Assembly: GCA_964367845.1 (NCBI GenBank)
Contig: CAYIYW010000006.1
Location: forward strand, 1 to 27,394
Origin: JAHFLV01 sp964367845
GTDB lineage: Bacteria; Patescibacteriota; Minisyncoccia; Phycocordibacterales; DATGWK01
DNA length: 27,394 bases
Reading direction: 5' to 3'
In this document: in pieces, positions 14,582 to 22,770 of the stretch
How the letters are laid out: each line of letters opens with the position of its first letter
Position numbering within the stretch: the first letter of the stretch is position 1
Notes under the pieces: model-generated
Database searches by the model: none
What the model saw: only the letters and a program-made list of their open reading frames with translations
What the model was told of the DNA's origin: nothing
Position numbers and translations under genes: made by a program

Positions 14582-14609
14582 ATCGGGCTATTTCTTTTAG
14601 CCCGATTTT
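14582..14609 (+). terminator. Rho-independent terminator after dnaJ
   Basis: ATCGGGCTA (14582-14590) and TAGCCCGAT (14598-14606) form a perfect 9-bp stem with a 7-base loop TTTCTTT, followed by TTT. The T-tract is short, so efficiency may be partial. It closes the grpE-dnaK-dnaJ unit just before the trpS promoter. Confidence 0.75.
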
Positions 14610-14611
14610 CC

Positions 14612-14620
14612 TGTTATTAT
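14612..14620 (+). promoter_or_regulatory. Extended -10 promoter for trpS (predicted leaderless)
   Basis: TGT directly precedes TATTAT (14615-14620). ATG 14628 follows after 7 bases, placing the predicted transcription start at the A of the start codon. There is no room for a ribosome-binding site. Confidence 0.55.
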
Positions 14621-14627
14621 ATTGTTC

Positions 14628-15647
14628 ATGACCCCTTCAAAAACCTTTGTTTCCGGCATTAAACCAACCGGCCGGCTTCATATCGGCAACTATTTTGGCG
14701 CGGTAGGACAGTTCATAAAATTAAGTGAGGACCATGAGTCCTTTGTTTTTGTCGCTGACCTCCACGCTCTAACGTCTCTCCATAATCCTGAAGAGCTACG
14801 AAAAAACATCCTGAGTGTGGCGATTGACTATATTGCCCTTGGTCTTGACCCCCAAAAAACAACTATTTTCCTCCAATCAACAGTGCCGGCTCACACCGAA
14901 CTGGCTTGGATTTTCAACTGCATCACCACAATGCCGTATCTCATGCGCGCACACGCTTTTAAGGACGCCGAGGCCAAAAACAAGGAAATAAGCGTCGGGG
15001 TTTTTGATTATCCACTTCTCATGGCGGCCGACATTTTGCTTTATGACGCCGATATCGTGCCGGTTGGCCATGACCAAAAACAACATGTGGAAATCGCGCG
15101 GGACACGGCCCAAAAGTTTAATCGGACATTTGCCGACAGTAATGGTTCTAGCAACAGCGATGGTTCTAACGGCGGCGACATTTTCAAACTGCCCGAACCG
15201 CTTATCTTAGATGACGTCGGTGTTGTTCCCGGCATAGACGGCCAGAAAATGAGCAAAAGTCACAACAACACCATCGGACTTTTTGACAGTGACGCCGAGA
15301 TAAAAACAGCGGTTATGAAAATCCCGACGGATTCAAAGGGGGTCAACGAGCCAAAGGACCCAACGACTTGCAAAATTTTTGCCCTCCATAAATTGTTTGC
15401 GGATAAGGCCGAACTTGAAAATCTTCGCGAAAAATATGTCGGTGCCAAAATCGGCTACAAAGAATCAAAGGAGCTTCTCGCCGCCAACATTTCCCGTTTC
15501 GTGTCGCCGCTTCGCGAGAAAAGAGCCGAGATTGCTTTGAACCCCGAGTCCGTGCTCAAAATTTTAAGAGAGGGCGCCGAGAAAGCGCGGGAAAAATCCG
15601 AAAAGAAAATGGCGGTTGTAAGGAAAGCGTTGGGAATTTCCATTTAG
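14628..15647 (+). CDS. trpS: Tryptophanyl-tRNA synthetase
   Basis: TrpRS charges tRNA-Trp. The 339-residue class I enzyme has the HIGH-type motif (SGIKPTGRLHIGNYFGAV) at its start and KMSKS (GQKMSKSHNNTIGLF) near residue 205. VGHDQKQHVEIARDTAQKFN is also typical. Between that helix and the FKLPEP strand sits a Ser/Asn/Gly-rich insert of about 14 residues, encoded by an 18-base near-duplicate (15141-15176). I chose ATG 14628 over the TTG at 14622 because of the family N-terminus and the -10 spacing. Confidence 0.97.
   Translation: MTPSKTFVSGIKPTGRLHIGNYFGAVGQFIKLSEDHESFVFVADLHALTSLHNPEELRKNILSVAIDYIALGLDPQKTTIFLQSTVPAHTELAWIFNCITTMPYLMRAHAFKDAEAKNKEISVGVFDYPLLMAADILLYDADIVPVGHDQKQHVEIARDTAQKFNRTFADSNGSSNSDGSNGGDIFKLPEPLILDDVGVVPGIDGQKMSKSHNNTIGLFDSDAEIKTAVMKIPTDSKGVNEPKDPTTCKIFALHKLFADKAELENLREKYVGAKIGYKESKELLAANISRFVSPLREKRAEIALNPESVLKILREGAEKAREKSEKKMAVVRKALGISI
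15141..15176 (+). repeat. trpS: Imperfect 18-base tandem duplication inside trpS
   Basis: Two adjacent 18-base units, 15141-15158 and 15159-15176, share ATGGTTCTA at the same offset and differ at a few positions. They encode NGSSNS then DGSNGG, in phase with the gene. The insert lies in a surface-loop position of TrpRS and looks like a recent in-frame duplication. Confidence 0.7.
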
Positions 15648-15682
15648 CGCTATATAGAGCTAAATTAATTCATAAAGGTTAA

Positions 15683-16405
15683 ATGGCATTTGAAATAAGG
15701 ACTGAACATTTTAACGGGCCATTTGACCTCCTGCTTGACCTCATTGAGCGTCGGAAATTCCTTATCAATGAGATTTCCCTAGCTAAAGTTACGGATGATT
15801 TTATCGCTTATATTGGCTCTCAAGAAAATTTTCCGATGGGCGAGAGTGCCCGCTTTATTTTAGTTGCTGCCACTTTGGTACTGATAAAGTCCAAATCGCT
15901 TCTGCCGACGCTGGAACTGTCCTCGGACGAGCAAGGCGACATCAAGTCATTGGAAATTCGGCTCGCAATGTATAGAAGAATACGCGAGGCGGGAGTCGGC
16001 TTGCAGGAACGATACGGAACGGTTTTACTTTTTGCTCCCGAGCAGAGAAATTTCGTGAAAACGGTTTTCGCGCCCGGCAATTTGTCTCGCGCAGGTATTA
16101 TGAGCGCGATTCAGAGAGTTGTCGCTCAAATTCCGAGAGTTGAAAAACTGCCGAAGGCCGTAGTTCAGAAAGTCATTAGTTTGGAAACCATGATAGAAAA
16201 ACTCACGAAGCGCGTGGAACAGAGTTTGAAAATAAATTTCCGAGAATTCTCCGGACGCGGGAAATCCGAAAAAATTAATGTTATAGTTGGATTTCTGGCG
16301 ATGCTTGAGCTCATAAAACGCGGCATCATCAAGGTTGAACAAAAAACGGCCTTTGATGAAATTGAGATGGAGACCGGCAGCATCGGCACTCCCAAATACA
16401 GTTAA
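15683..16405 (+). CDS. scpA: Segregation and condensation protein ScpA
   Basis: ScpA is the kleisin that bridges SMC heads in bacterial condensin. The 240-residue protein has the family N-terminus (FNGPFDLLLDLIERRKFLINEISLAKVTDDFIAYI), the ARFILVAATLVLIKSKSLLP helix, and a C-terminal winged helix (NVIVGFLAMLELIKRGIIKVEQ). The length is normal. The partner scpB follows 12 bases later; smc itself is not in the window. An imperfect dyad, TAGC-gc-TATATA-ga-GCTA, lies at 15645-15662 just before the gene, and AAGG seven bases before the ATG is a weak ribosome-binding candidate. Confidence 0.95.
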   Translation: MAFEIRTEHFNGPFDLLLDLIERRKFLINEISLAKVTDDFIAYIGSQENFPMGESARFILVAATLVLIKSKSLLPTLELSSDEQGDIKSLEIRLAMYRRIREAGVGLQERYGTVLLFAPEQRNFVKTVFAPGNLSRAGIMSAIQRVVAQIPRVEKLPKAVVQKVISLETMIEKLTKRVEQSLKINFREFSGRGKSEKINVIVGFLAMLELIKRGIIKVEQKTAFDEIEMETGSIGTPKYS

Positions 16406-16417
16406 GAAAATTATTTT

Positions 16418-16966
16418 ATGCCACTTGAAGCAAAAATTGAAGCCGTCTTGTTCTGGAAAGGCGAGCCGGTAAACATCAAGGAGCTCGCAAAATTTTTGGG
16501 AATTGAAAAGGAAACGGTTGAGTCGGAAATCAAGGGATTGCAAAATTCCTTAGAGGGCAGGGGATTGACGATTGTCCAGAATGGCGAGGAAGTCATGCTC
16601 TACACCGCCCCGGAAACCAGCGAGCTTATTAAAAAACTGGCGCACGAAGAGATGGTTCGGGAAATCAGCAAGGCCGGAGTTGAGGTTTTGTCGCTGGTAA
16701 TTTATCGTGGGCCAATCGCCAAGCGAGACATTGATTACGTCCGTGGCGTTAACTCTAGCTATATCATCCGAAATTTGATGGTTCGGGGACTTATTGAGCG
16801 ATTGGATAGCCGCGACGCCGGAAGCTTTGTTTATCAGCCGACATTTGAGCTCTTGGCCCATCTGGGTGTCAGCCGAAAGGAAGATTTACCTGATTTTGCC
16901 GCCGTCCAGAAAGACATAGAAACGTTCATGTTGAACCCAGACCACGAAAAAGAAAACAATGGATAG
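16418..16966 (+). CDS. scpB: Segregation and condensation protein ScpB
   Basis: ScpB dimerises on ScpA to complete the SMC-ScpAB complex. The 182-residue protein holds two winged-helix units: LEAKIEAVLFWKGEPVNIKELAKFL, and VEVLSLVIYRGPIAKRDIDYVRGVNSSYIIRNLMVRGLIE, the latter being the conserved ScpB core. YQPTFELLAHLGVSRKEDLPDF is also a family element. The end overlaps the next gene by 8 bases. Confidence 0.95.
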   Translation: MPLEAKIEAVLFWKGEPVNIKELAKFLGIEKETVESEIKGLQNSLEGRGLTIVQNGEEVMLYTAPETSELIKKLAHEEMVREISKAGVEVLSLVIYRGPIAKRDIDYVRGVNSSYIIRNLMVRGLIERLDSRDAGSFVYQPTFELLAHLGVSRKEDLPDFAAVQKDIETFMLNPDHEKENNG

Positions 16967-17936
16967 TCATTATTATCAACCGAAAAACGAAAAGGTCTTT
17001 ATTGCCGCCGGGATAATCGGTCTGATACTGATAGTGATGGTGGTGCTTTTCATATATTCCAAAAATCAATACATCAGGATAGACGACATTAAAACCCCAA
17101 TCGCGGAAACAGAGGAAACGGAAAGGGTATTCGCTGAAGGAAAACCTTTTGACAATTTAATCCTGACCGCCAAAGCGACGGTTGTTTGGGATGTTTCAAA
17201 CAAAAAACTTATCTTCCAAAAAAATGAGAAGGATATTTTGCCATTGGCCTCGCTGACCAAACTGATGACCGCCCTAGTGGCGATTGAGCTCTTGCCTCGT
17301 CAGTCAACAATCAGGATTGCCAAGGAATATCTTGAGGAAGAAAATGGCGCAGGACTTTTGGCCGACGAACGCTGGAACTCTGACGACCTTATATCTCTCA
17401 CACTACTGACCTCCTCAAATGTCGGTGCTCGGGCAATCGCCACTGTTGCCGGAGCTTTTTTACCCCCAAACGACAAGACCTCAAACCCAAGGGGACTATT
17501 CGTGAAGCGCTTAAACAGGCGCGCGGCAGACCTCGGTCTCATCTCCATGCGTTATTACAATGACGGCGGACTTGATATTGACAAGGAACGCGGTGGCGCC
17601 TACGGAAATGCTCGAGACGTGGCTATTCTTATGGACCATATTTTAAATAATTATCCGGAGCTTCTTGAACCAACGAAACATTTGGAGCGTGAGATAATTT
17701 CAGCCGACAAAGTATCGCATAATTTTAGAAATACGAACGAAAAGGCAGTGACAATCCCCGGTGCCATAGGGTCAAAGACCGGATTTACTGACTTGGCCCA
17801 AGGCAATTTGGCTGTCGCGTTTTCGCCCGGTCTTGAGGGGCCGTTTATCGCCGTCGTTCTGGGTTCAACCTTTGACGGCCGATTCGCCGATATGGATAAA
17901 TTGGTGTCGGCAACCTTGAAGACGCTTGCCCAATAA
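16959..17936 (+). CDS. Membrane-anchored D-alanyl-D-alanine carboxypeptidase-like (peptidase S11)
   Basis: Low-molecular-mass penicillin-binding proteins of this family trim the terminal D-Ala of peptidoglycan stem peptides. The 325-residue protein has a membrane anchor at about 13-33 and then the three active-site motifs: SLTK (S98-K101, in PLASLTKLMTALVAIE), SSN (152-154) and KTG (273-275, in GSKTGFTDLAQG). It lacks the long C-terminal domain of classical PBP5, so it is anchored from its N-terminus. The start overlaps scpB by 8 bases; mraY follows 17 bases later. Endopeptidase activity on cross-links is an alternative within the family. Confidence 0.9.
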   Translation: MDSHYYQPKNEKVFIAAGIIGLILIVMVVLFIYSKNQYIRIDDIKTPIAETEETERVFAEGKPFDNLILTAKATVVWDVSNKKLIFQKNEKDILPLASLTKLMTALVAIELLPRQSTIRIAKEYLEEENGAGLLADERWNSDDLISLTLLTSSNVGARAIATVAGAFLPPNDKTSNPRGLFVKRLNRRAADLGLISMRYYNDGGLDIDKERGGAYGNARDVAILMDHILNNYPELLEPTKHLEREIISADKVSHNFRNTNEKAVTIPGAIGSKTGFTDLAQGNLAVAFSPGLEGPFIAVVLGSTFDGRFADMDKLVSATLKTLAQ

Positions 17937-17946
17937 CGAGTATAAT
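17916..17946 (+). promoter_or_regulatory. Promoter for mraY-ftsW (predicted leaderless)
   Basis: A perfect TATAAT at 17941-17946 is followed by 7 bases and ATG 17954. TTGAAG (17916-17921) lies 19 bases upstream, a little far but usable. The box follows directly after the stop of the carboxypeptidase gene. Confidence 0.5.
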
Positions 17947-17953
17947 AAAACCA

Positions 17954-19033
17954 ATGATTATTGATATCGTAAAGGTCTTTCTCCCGTCTATTTTGGCTTT
18001 TGCCGGAGGTATTGCGATTACCTACATTCTCACGGCTCAACTCTATAAACACAAGATGTGGAAAAAGAAAGCCGGTAAGGTTGATTTTTCCGGCAATGAA
18101 ACGACGCTTTTTAACGAACTTCATAAGGATAGGGAGGTGAATGTCCCGCGAATGGGAGGAGTTGTCATTTGGTTGTCGGCGGGAATAACTATCTTTTTTC
18201 TTTGGGCTTTGGGTCAAATTTTCCCCACGGATTTATTTCAAAAAATTGATTTTTTAAGCAGGAATCAGACCTGGATTCCTTTGACGGCTCTTATCTTCGG
18301 CGGCTTGATTGGCTTAATTGACGATTACCTTGAGGTCAGGGGGTCGGGGAATAACCTTCATGGAGGATTGGCGCTAAAAAAACGCCTGATTGTCGTGGCC
18401 GTCGTCGGCCTGCTTACCGCCCTTTGGTTTTATTTTAAGCTTGATATTTCGTCAATCGGTTTCCCCGGACTGCCTAACGGGATTGAACTGGGATTTCTTT
18501 TTGTGCCGTTATTCATGATTGTGGCGCTTGCAATTTACTCCGGCGGAGTGATTGACGGCATTGACGGATTGGCCGGCGGTATTTTCGCCAGTATCTTTGC
18601 GGCTTACGGCGGTATCGCCTTCTATCAACAGCAAATTAATTTAGCGGCATTCTGCGCACTCATCGTTGGAGCGATTTTGGCCTTCCTTTGGTTTAACATT
18701 CCGCCCGCCCGTTATTACATGTCGGAAACCGGCACCATGGGTCTTACTTTAACCTTGACCGTTGTGGCGTTTATGACTGACCGGCTGGGAGGCGGTTACG
18801 GCTTACTTGTTTTGCCGATTATCGCTTTACCGCTCCTTGCGACATCCATTTCAAGCATAATTCAGGTTGCGTCAAAAAAATTCCGACACGGGAAAAAGAT
18901 TTTTTTAATCGCGCCTCTTCACCATCATTTTGAAGCCATTGGTTGGCCGGCCTACAAAGTAACAATGCGTTATTGGATTTTCGGGGTTGTCTGCGCCATT
19001 CTTGGCCTGATTATCGCCCTTGTAATCAGATGA
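17954..19033 (+). CDS. mraY: Phospho-MurNAc-pentapeptide transferase
   Basis: MraY makes lipid I by moving phospho-MurNAc-pentapeptide onto undecaprenyl phosphate in the inner membrane. The 359-residue protein has about ten membrane segments and the family motifs NVPRMGGVVIWLS, GLIGLIDDYLEVRG (the DD pair), GGVIDGIDGLAGG and APLHHHFEAIGWPAYKVTMRYWI with the HHH loop. No ribosome-binding site is present. The last bases form an ATGA overlap with ftsW. murD, often between these two genes in other bacteria, is missing here. Confidence 0.97.
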   Translation: MIIDIVKVFLPSILAFAGGIAITYILTAQLYKHKMWKKKAGKVDFSGNETTLFNELHKDREVNVPRMGGVVIWLSAGITIFFLWALGQIFPTDLFQKIDFLSRNQTWIPLTALIFGGLIGLIDDYLEVRGSGNNLHGGLALKKRLIVVAVVGLLTALWFYFKLDISSIGFPGLPNGIELGFLFVPLFMIVALAIYSGGVIDGIDGLAGGIFASIFAAYGGIAFYQQQINLAAFCALIVGAILAFLWFNIPPARYYMSETGTMGLTLTLTVVAFMTDRLGGGYGLLVLPIIALPLLATSISSIIQVASKKFRHGKKIFLIAPLHHHFEAIGWPAYKVTMRYWIFGVVCAILGLIIALVIR

Positions 19034-20142
19034 GACGCGAGCATCGCGTTGACAGATGGTTTCTGACTGCGGTCTTCGTCATGACCGTCGCCGGTTTTTT
19101 AATTTTTATTTCGGCCTCGCTCGGTTTATTAGCTCGCGAAGGAGCCAGATTCTCAAATGTTGCGTTCTCGCAGACCTTTTTGGGATTATTCATGGGCACT
19201 GTCGCCTGCATCGCCACCTCCAGAATCAATTACCGTTTTTGGAGAAAATACGCCTTTTACATCTTTTTGCTGTCAATCCTGATTACATTGCTTCTTTTCA
19301 TCCCTGGAGTCGGCGTGAAATACGGCGGAGCGGTTCGTTGGATTTTTGTCGGGCCGATTTCCTTTCAGCCCTCGGAATTATTAAAAATCGGTTTTATTAT
19401 TTATCTGGCGGCATGGCTCTCAGGAGCGAAAAAGAACGTCCAGACAATCCAATATGGAATTTTGCCGCTGGCTCTGCTCTGCGGACTTGTCGGGACTATC
19501 CTTCTAAGCCAACCCGATACCGATACTTTTCTCATCGTCCTCGGTGCGGCGCTGGCCATGTTTGCGGTCAGTGGAGGAAGGTGGCGTCATATTTTTTTAT
19601 TGATTTTAATAACCGCCATCGGTCTAGCCGTTTTTGCCTACTCAAAACCGTACATCAAGGACCGGCTCCAAACCTTTATTAATCCGAGTCAGAATCAACT
19701 TAGTTCAGGATATCAGCTCAATCAATCACTCATCGCCATCGGTTCGGGCGGAATGTTCGGTCGTGGATTCGGTCAAAGCGTTCAAAAATTCAGCTTTCTG
19801 CCTGAACCGATAGGGGATTCAATTTTTGCTGTCATGGCCGAAGAATTCGGTTTTGTCGGTAGCATCGGGCTGATATTTCTGTATTTATTTTTTGCTTTTC
19901 GCGGTTTGCGAATAGCCATGAATTCTTCAGATACCTTCGGTGGACTATTGGCATTTGGAATTGTTATACTTATAGTGACCCAGTCGTTTTTCAATATCGG
20001 CGCAATGCTTGGTATCCTGCCCCTCTCCGGAATTCCGCTTCTGTTTGTCAGCCACGGCGGCACCGCACTGTTTATCACGCTCGCCGAGGCCGGCATCGTC
20101 CTGAACATTTCGCGTTTCCAAAGTAACAAACGACTGGTTTAG
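19030..20142 (+). CDS. ftsW: SEDS glycosyltransferase FtsW (cell division/peptidoglycan)
   Basis: SEDS proteins polymerise lipid II with a partner class B PBP. The 370-residue, multi-spanning protein has the family blocks VKYGGAVRWIFVGPISFQPSELLKI, LSQPDTDTFLIVLGAALAMF, YQLNQSLIAIGSGGMFGRGFGQSVQKF, LPEPIGDSIFAVMAEEFG and LPLSGIPLLFVSHGGTALF. I chose ATG 19030 (MRREHRVDRWFL), which overlaps the mraY stop as ATGA, over an upstream start inside mraY. RodA is the alternative assignment; the position between mraY and murG favours FtsW. Confidence 0.93.
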   Translation: MRREHRVDRWFLTAVFVMTVAGFLIFISASLGLLAREGARFSNVAFSQTFLGLFMGTVACIATSRINYRFWRKYAFYIFLLSILITLLLFIPGVGVKYGGAVRWIFVGPISFQPSELLKIGFIIYLAAWLSGAKKNVQTIQYGILPLALLCGLVGTILLSQPDTDTFLIVLGAALAMFAVSGGRWRHIFLLILITAIGLAVFAYSKPYIKDRLQTFINPSQNQLSSGYQLNQSLIAIGSGGMFGRGFGQSVQKFSFLPEPIGDSIFAVMAEEFGFVGSIGLIFLYLFFAFRGLRIAMNSSDTFGGLLAFGIVILIVTQSFFNIGAMLGILPLSGIPLLFVSHGGTALFITLAEAGIVLNISRFQSNKRLV

Positions 20143-20215
20143 GGGCCGAGACAATAGAAAAGAACGGCGCAGAAACCACAAATTTATCAGGTTTTTTATT
20201 TAATTTTATAACTGG

Positions 20216-21343
20216 ATGAAGATTCTCTTTACCGGCGGCGGTTCAGGCGGACATTTTTACCCAATCCTTTCCGTTTCCAAGGAAATTCAGAAACTGGCAA
20301 AAGAATACCGCCTTCTGCCGCCAAAACTGTATTACGTTTCAAATACACCTTACAACGAGGCGGTTTTGTTTGACAACGACATTGTCTATAAAAAAAACAC
20401 CGCCGGGAAAAGGCGGCTTTACTTTTCAATCCTGAACTTTTTTGACATATTCCGGACGAGCTGGGGAATCCTGACCGCCCTTTGGACCGTTTTTACCATC
20501 TATCCGGATGTTGTTTTCAGCAAAGGCGGTTACCCCAGCTTTCCGGTCATTCTCGCCGCCCGTTTTTTGGGAATTCCGGTCATCATCCACGAATCGGATA
20601 CGGTGCCCGGCCGGGTGAACAGATTTGCCGGCCGATTCGCAAAACGAATTGCCGTATCATATGAGGAAGCCGCGGAATTTTTTCCCAAAAGCAAAGTGGC
20701 CGTAACCGGCAATCCGGTCAGAGAAGAAATTACCGAGCCCCTTACCGACGGCGCCCACGAATTTCTCAAACTTGATAAGGAAACGCCGGTTATTTTTGTC
20801 TTGGGCGGATCGCTTGGAGCTCAAATGATAAATGACATCATAATTGACACACTTCCGGAGCTTGTGGAAAAATACCAAATAATTCATCAAACCGGAAAAA
20901 ATAATTACCCGGAAATAATCTCCAGAGCCGAAGCGGTTCTCTATAACAATCGCTACCGGACGCGTTACAGACCGTTTGATTACTTGAACGAACTAGCCAT
21001 CAGGATGTCCGCCGGCGTTGCCGACATCGTCATTTCTAGAGCCGGGTCTACGATTTTTGAAATAGCGTCTTGGGGCTTGCCGTCTATCCTTATACCAATC
21101 AGCGAATCGCACGGCGACCATCAGAGAAAAAACGCTTATGCCTACGCCCGAAGTAAGGCCTGCGTCGTCCTTGAGGAGTCAAACGTCACGCCCCACATTT
21201 TAATGTCGGAAATTGACCGAATTATTACAAAAAAGGAGGAGAGACAAGTCATGTCCGCCGCCGCTAAGGCCTTTTTCAGACCGGGTGCGGCCCGAGCGAT
21301 TGCTAAGGAGATTCTCTCAATCGCCGTCAAGCACGAAATATAA
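20216..21343 (+). CDS. murG: UDP-GlcNAc:lipid I transferase MurG
   Basis: MurG adds GlcNAc to lipid I at the inner face of the membrane to give lipid II. The 375-residue GT28 protein opens with the glycine-rich loop MKILFTGGGSGGHFYP, and has the acceptor-domain elements VVFSKGGYPSFPVILAARFLGIPVIIHESD and NRFAGRFAKRIAVSYEEA. The donor domain shows FVLGGSLGAQMIND and the UDP-binding SRAGSTIFEIASWGLPSILIPISESHGDHQRKNA. The 73-base gap upstream is T-rich towards the gene. TTATCA and TATAAC 17 bases apart (20184-20212) may be a weak promoter, but the -10 box is only 3 bases from the ATG. Confidence 0.97.
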   Translation: MKILFTGGGSGGHFYPILSVSKEIQKLAKEYRLLPPKLYYVSNTPYNEAVLFDNDIVYKKNTAGKRRLYFSILNFFDIFRTSWGILTALWTVFTIYPDVVFSKGGYPSFPVILAARFLGIPVIIHESDTVPGRVNRFAGRFAKRIAVSYEEAAEFFPKSKVAVTGNPVREEITEPLTDGAHEFLKLDKETPVIFVLGGSLGAQMINDIIIDTLPELVEKYQIIHQTGKNNYPEIISRAEAVLYNNRYRTRYRPFDYLNELAIRMSAGVADIVISRAGSTIFEIASWGLPSILIPISESHGDHQRKNAYAYARSKACVVLEESNVTPHILMSEIDRIITKKEERQVMSAAAKAFFRPGAARAIAKEILSIAVKHEI

Positions 21344-21361
21344 AAGACCAAAATACAATTT

Positions 21362-22738
21362 ATGAAAAAATCTGATATTCATAAAGGAGTCGTTACCCGC
21401 TTCGCGCCTAGTCCGACCGGCAACCTTCACATCGGCAATTTCAGAACTGCCTTGTTCAACTACCTTTACGCCAAGCGCAACGCTGGCAAATTAATTTTAA
21501 GAATTGAGGATACCGACAGGGAGCGTTCCAAACCGGAATATGAAAAAAATATTTGGGACGGACTTGATTGGCTTGGCTTGAAATTTGACAAAACATACAA
21601 ACAATCCGAAAGGGGCGACATTCATTCCTACTATGTGTCAAAACTCATCACCGAAGGCAAGGCCTATATTTCTAAAGAAGAGGTCGGCCAAAACACCGAG
21701 GGCAAAAGGGATTCGGTTATCAGATTCAAAAATCCGAATAAGGTCATAAATTTTTACGACCTGATCCGAGGCGAAATCAGTTTTGACACAACCGAGTTGG
21801 GGGACTTTGTTATCGCTAAAAGTTTGAGAGAACCGCTCTATAACTTTGCCGTCGTTGTTGATGACCACGAAATGGGCATCACCCACGTCATTCGCGGCGA
21901 GGACCACATATCAAACACCCCGAGACAAATTCTGCTCGGTAAGGCCATCGGAGCAACTCCGCCAATCTATGCCCATGTTCCTCTAATCATGGCGCCCGAT
22001 AAAAGCAAGCTGTCAAAACGAAAAGGCGCGAGGTCTCTAACTGAATATCGGGAACTCGGTTACCTGCCCGAAGCGATGATAAACTACATGGCCCTTCTTG
22101 GCTGGAATCCGGGCACGAATGAAGAGATATTTTCTCTGGGCGACCTTGTAAAGCGATTTGATATTGCCGACGTTCAAAAATCCGGCGCGGTCTATAACGA
22201 GGAGAAACTTCGCTGGACCAACCGAGAATATCTGAAGAGAAGGACCCATGCCGAGATTGCGATTGACGCCCGGAAATTTCTTGAGGAATCATCGGTGTTT
22301 AAGGAAAATAAATGGGAACTTTCACCCGAATTAATGGCGGGACTCATACCGGTTCTGCTTGACCGAGTGAGCGTTTACGCCGATATCACCGCTCTGATTG
22401 ACGCCCATGAGTTTGATTACTTTTTTGATACGCCCAAATACGACTCAAAGGACCTGATTTGGCGCGATGGAGGTGGAACGGAAAATACAAAAAAATTCTT
22501 GGAGGAATCAATCGCCATTCTCGCCGACGCTCCGGACAAGGCGTTTTCAGAAGAAGATGGAGTTAAGCAACTGCTTTGGGGCTACGCCACCGAGCATGGT
22601 CGTGGCGCTGTTCTTTGGCCAGTCCGATTTGCGTTAAGCGGTAAAATGAAATCTCCCGACCCCTTCACTTTGATGTCTATCCTCGGCAAAAAGGAGACGC
22701 TGAAACGCCTCAAGCACGCCGTCGGGACTTTGAAATAA
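21362..22738 (+). CDS. gltX: Glutamyl-tRNA synthetase
   Basis: The enzyme charges tRNA-Glu and, in bacteria without GlnRS, often also tRNA-Gln. The 458-residue class I enzyme has RFAPSPTGNLHIGNFRTALFNYLYAK (HIGH motif), LRIEDTDRERS, VVDDHEMGITHVIRGEDHISNTPRQ and KLSKRKGARSLTEY (KMSKS-type motif), then the helical anticodon-binding half (ALLGWNPGTNEEIFSLGDLVKRFD). The usual zinc-finger cysteines are not evident. Discrimination against tRNA-Gln cannot be read from the sequence. It starts 18 bases after murG. Confidence 0.97.
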   Translation: MKKSDIHKGVVTRFAPSPTGNLHIGNFRTALFNYLYAKRNAGKLILRIEDTDRERSKPEYEKNIWDGLDWLGLKFDKTYKQSERGDIHSYYVSKLITEGKAYISKEEVGQNTEGKRDSVIRFKNPNKVINFYDLIRGEISFDTTELGDFVIAKSLREPLYNFAVVVDDHEMGITHVIRGEDHISNTPRQILLGKAIGATPPIYAHVPLIMAPDKSKLSKRKGARSLTEYRELGYLPEAMINYMALLGWNPGTNEEIFSLGDLVKRFDIADVQKSGAVYNEEKLRWTNREYLKRRTHAEIAIDARKFLEESSVFKENKWELSPELMAGLIPVLLDRVSVYADITALIDAHEFDYFFDTPKYDSKDLIWRDGGGTENTKKFLEESIAILADAPDKAFSEEDGVKQLLWGYATEHGRGAVLWPVRFALSGKMKSPDPFTLMSILGKKETLKRLKHAVGTLK

Positions 22739-22770
22739 GCCGGCTGACGAATTAAAACAAACGAAGTAAG

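Noticed and set aside
17651..18217. 188-codon open frame on the - strand across the carboxypeptidase/mraY junction
   Set aside because: Antisense shadow; it would also cover the mraY promoter.
19056..19682. 208-codon open frame on the + strand inside ftsW
   Set aside because: An out-of-frame shadow of a clear SEDS protein; the translation is rich in Arg/His/Cys without a fold pattern.
20184..20212. Leaderless promoter for murG (TTATCA-17-TATAAC)
   Set aside because: The -10 box lies only 3 bases from the required ATG, so the expected start would fall inside the coding region; it is noted only as weak.
21354..21359. TACAAT as a -10 box for gltX
   Set aside because: Only two bases separate it from the ATG and no -35 is visible.
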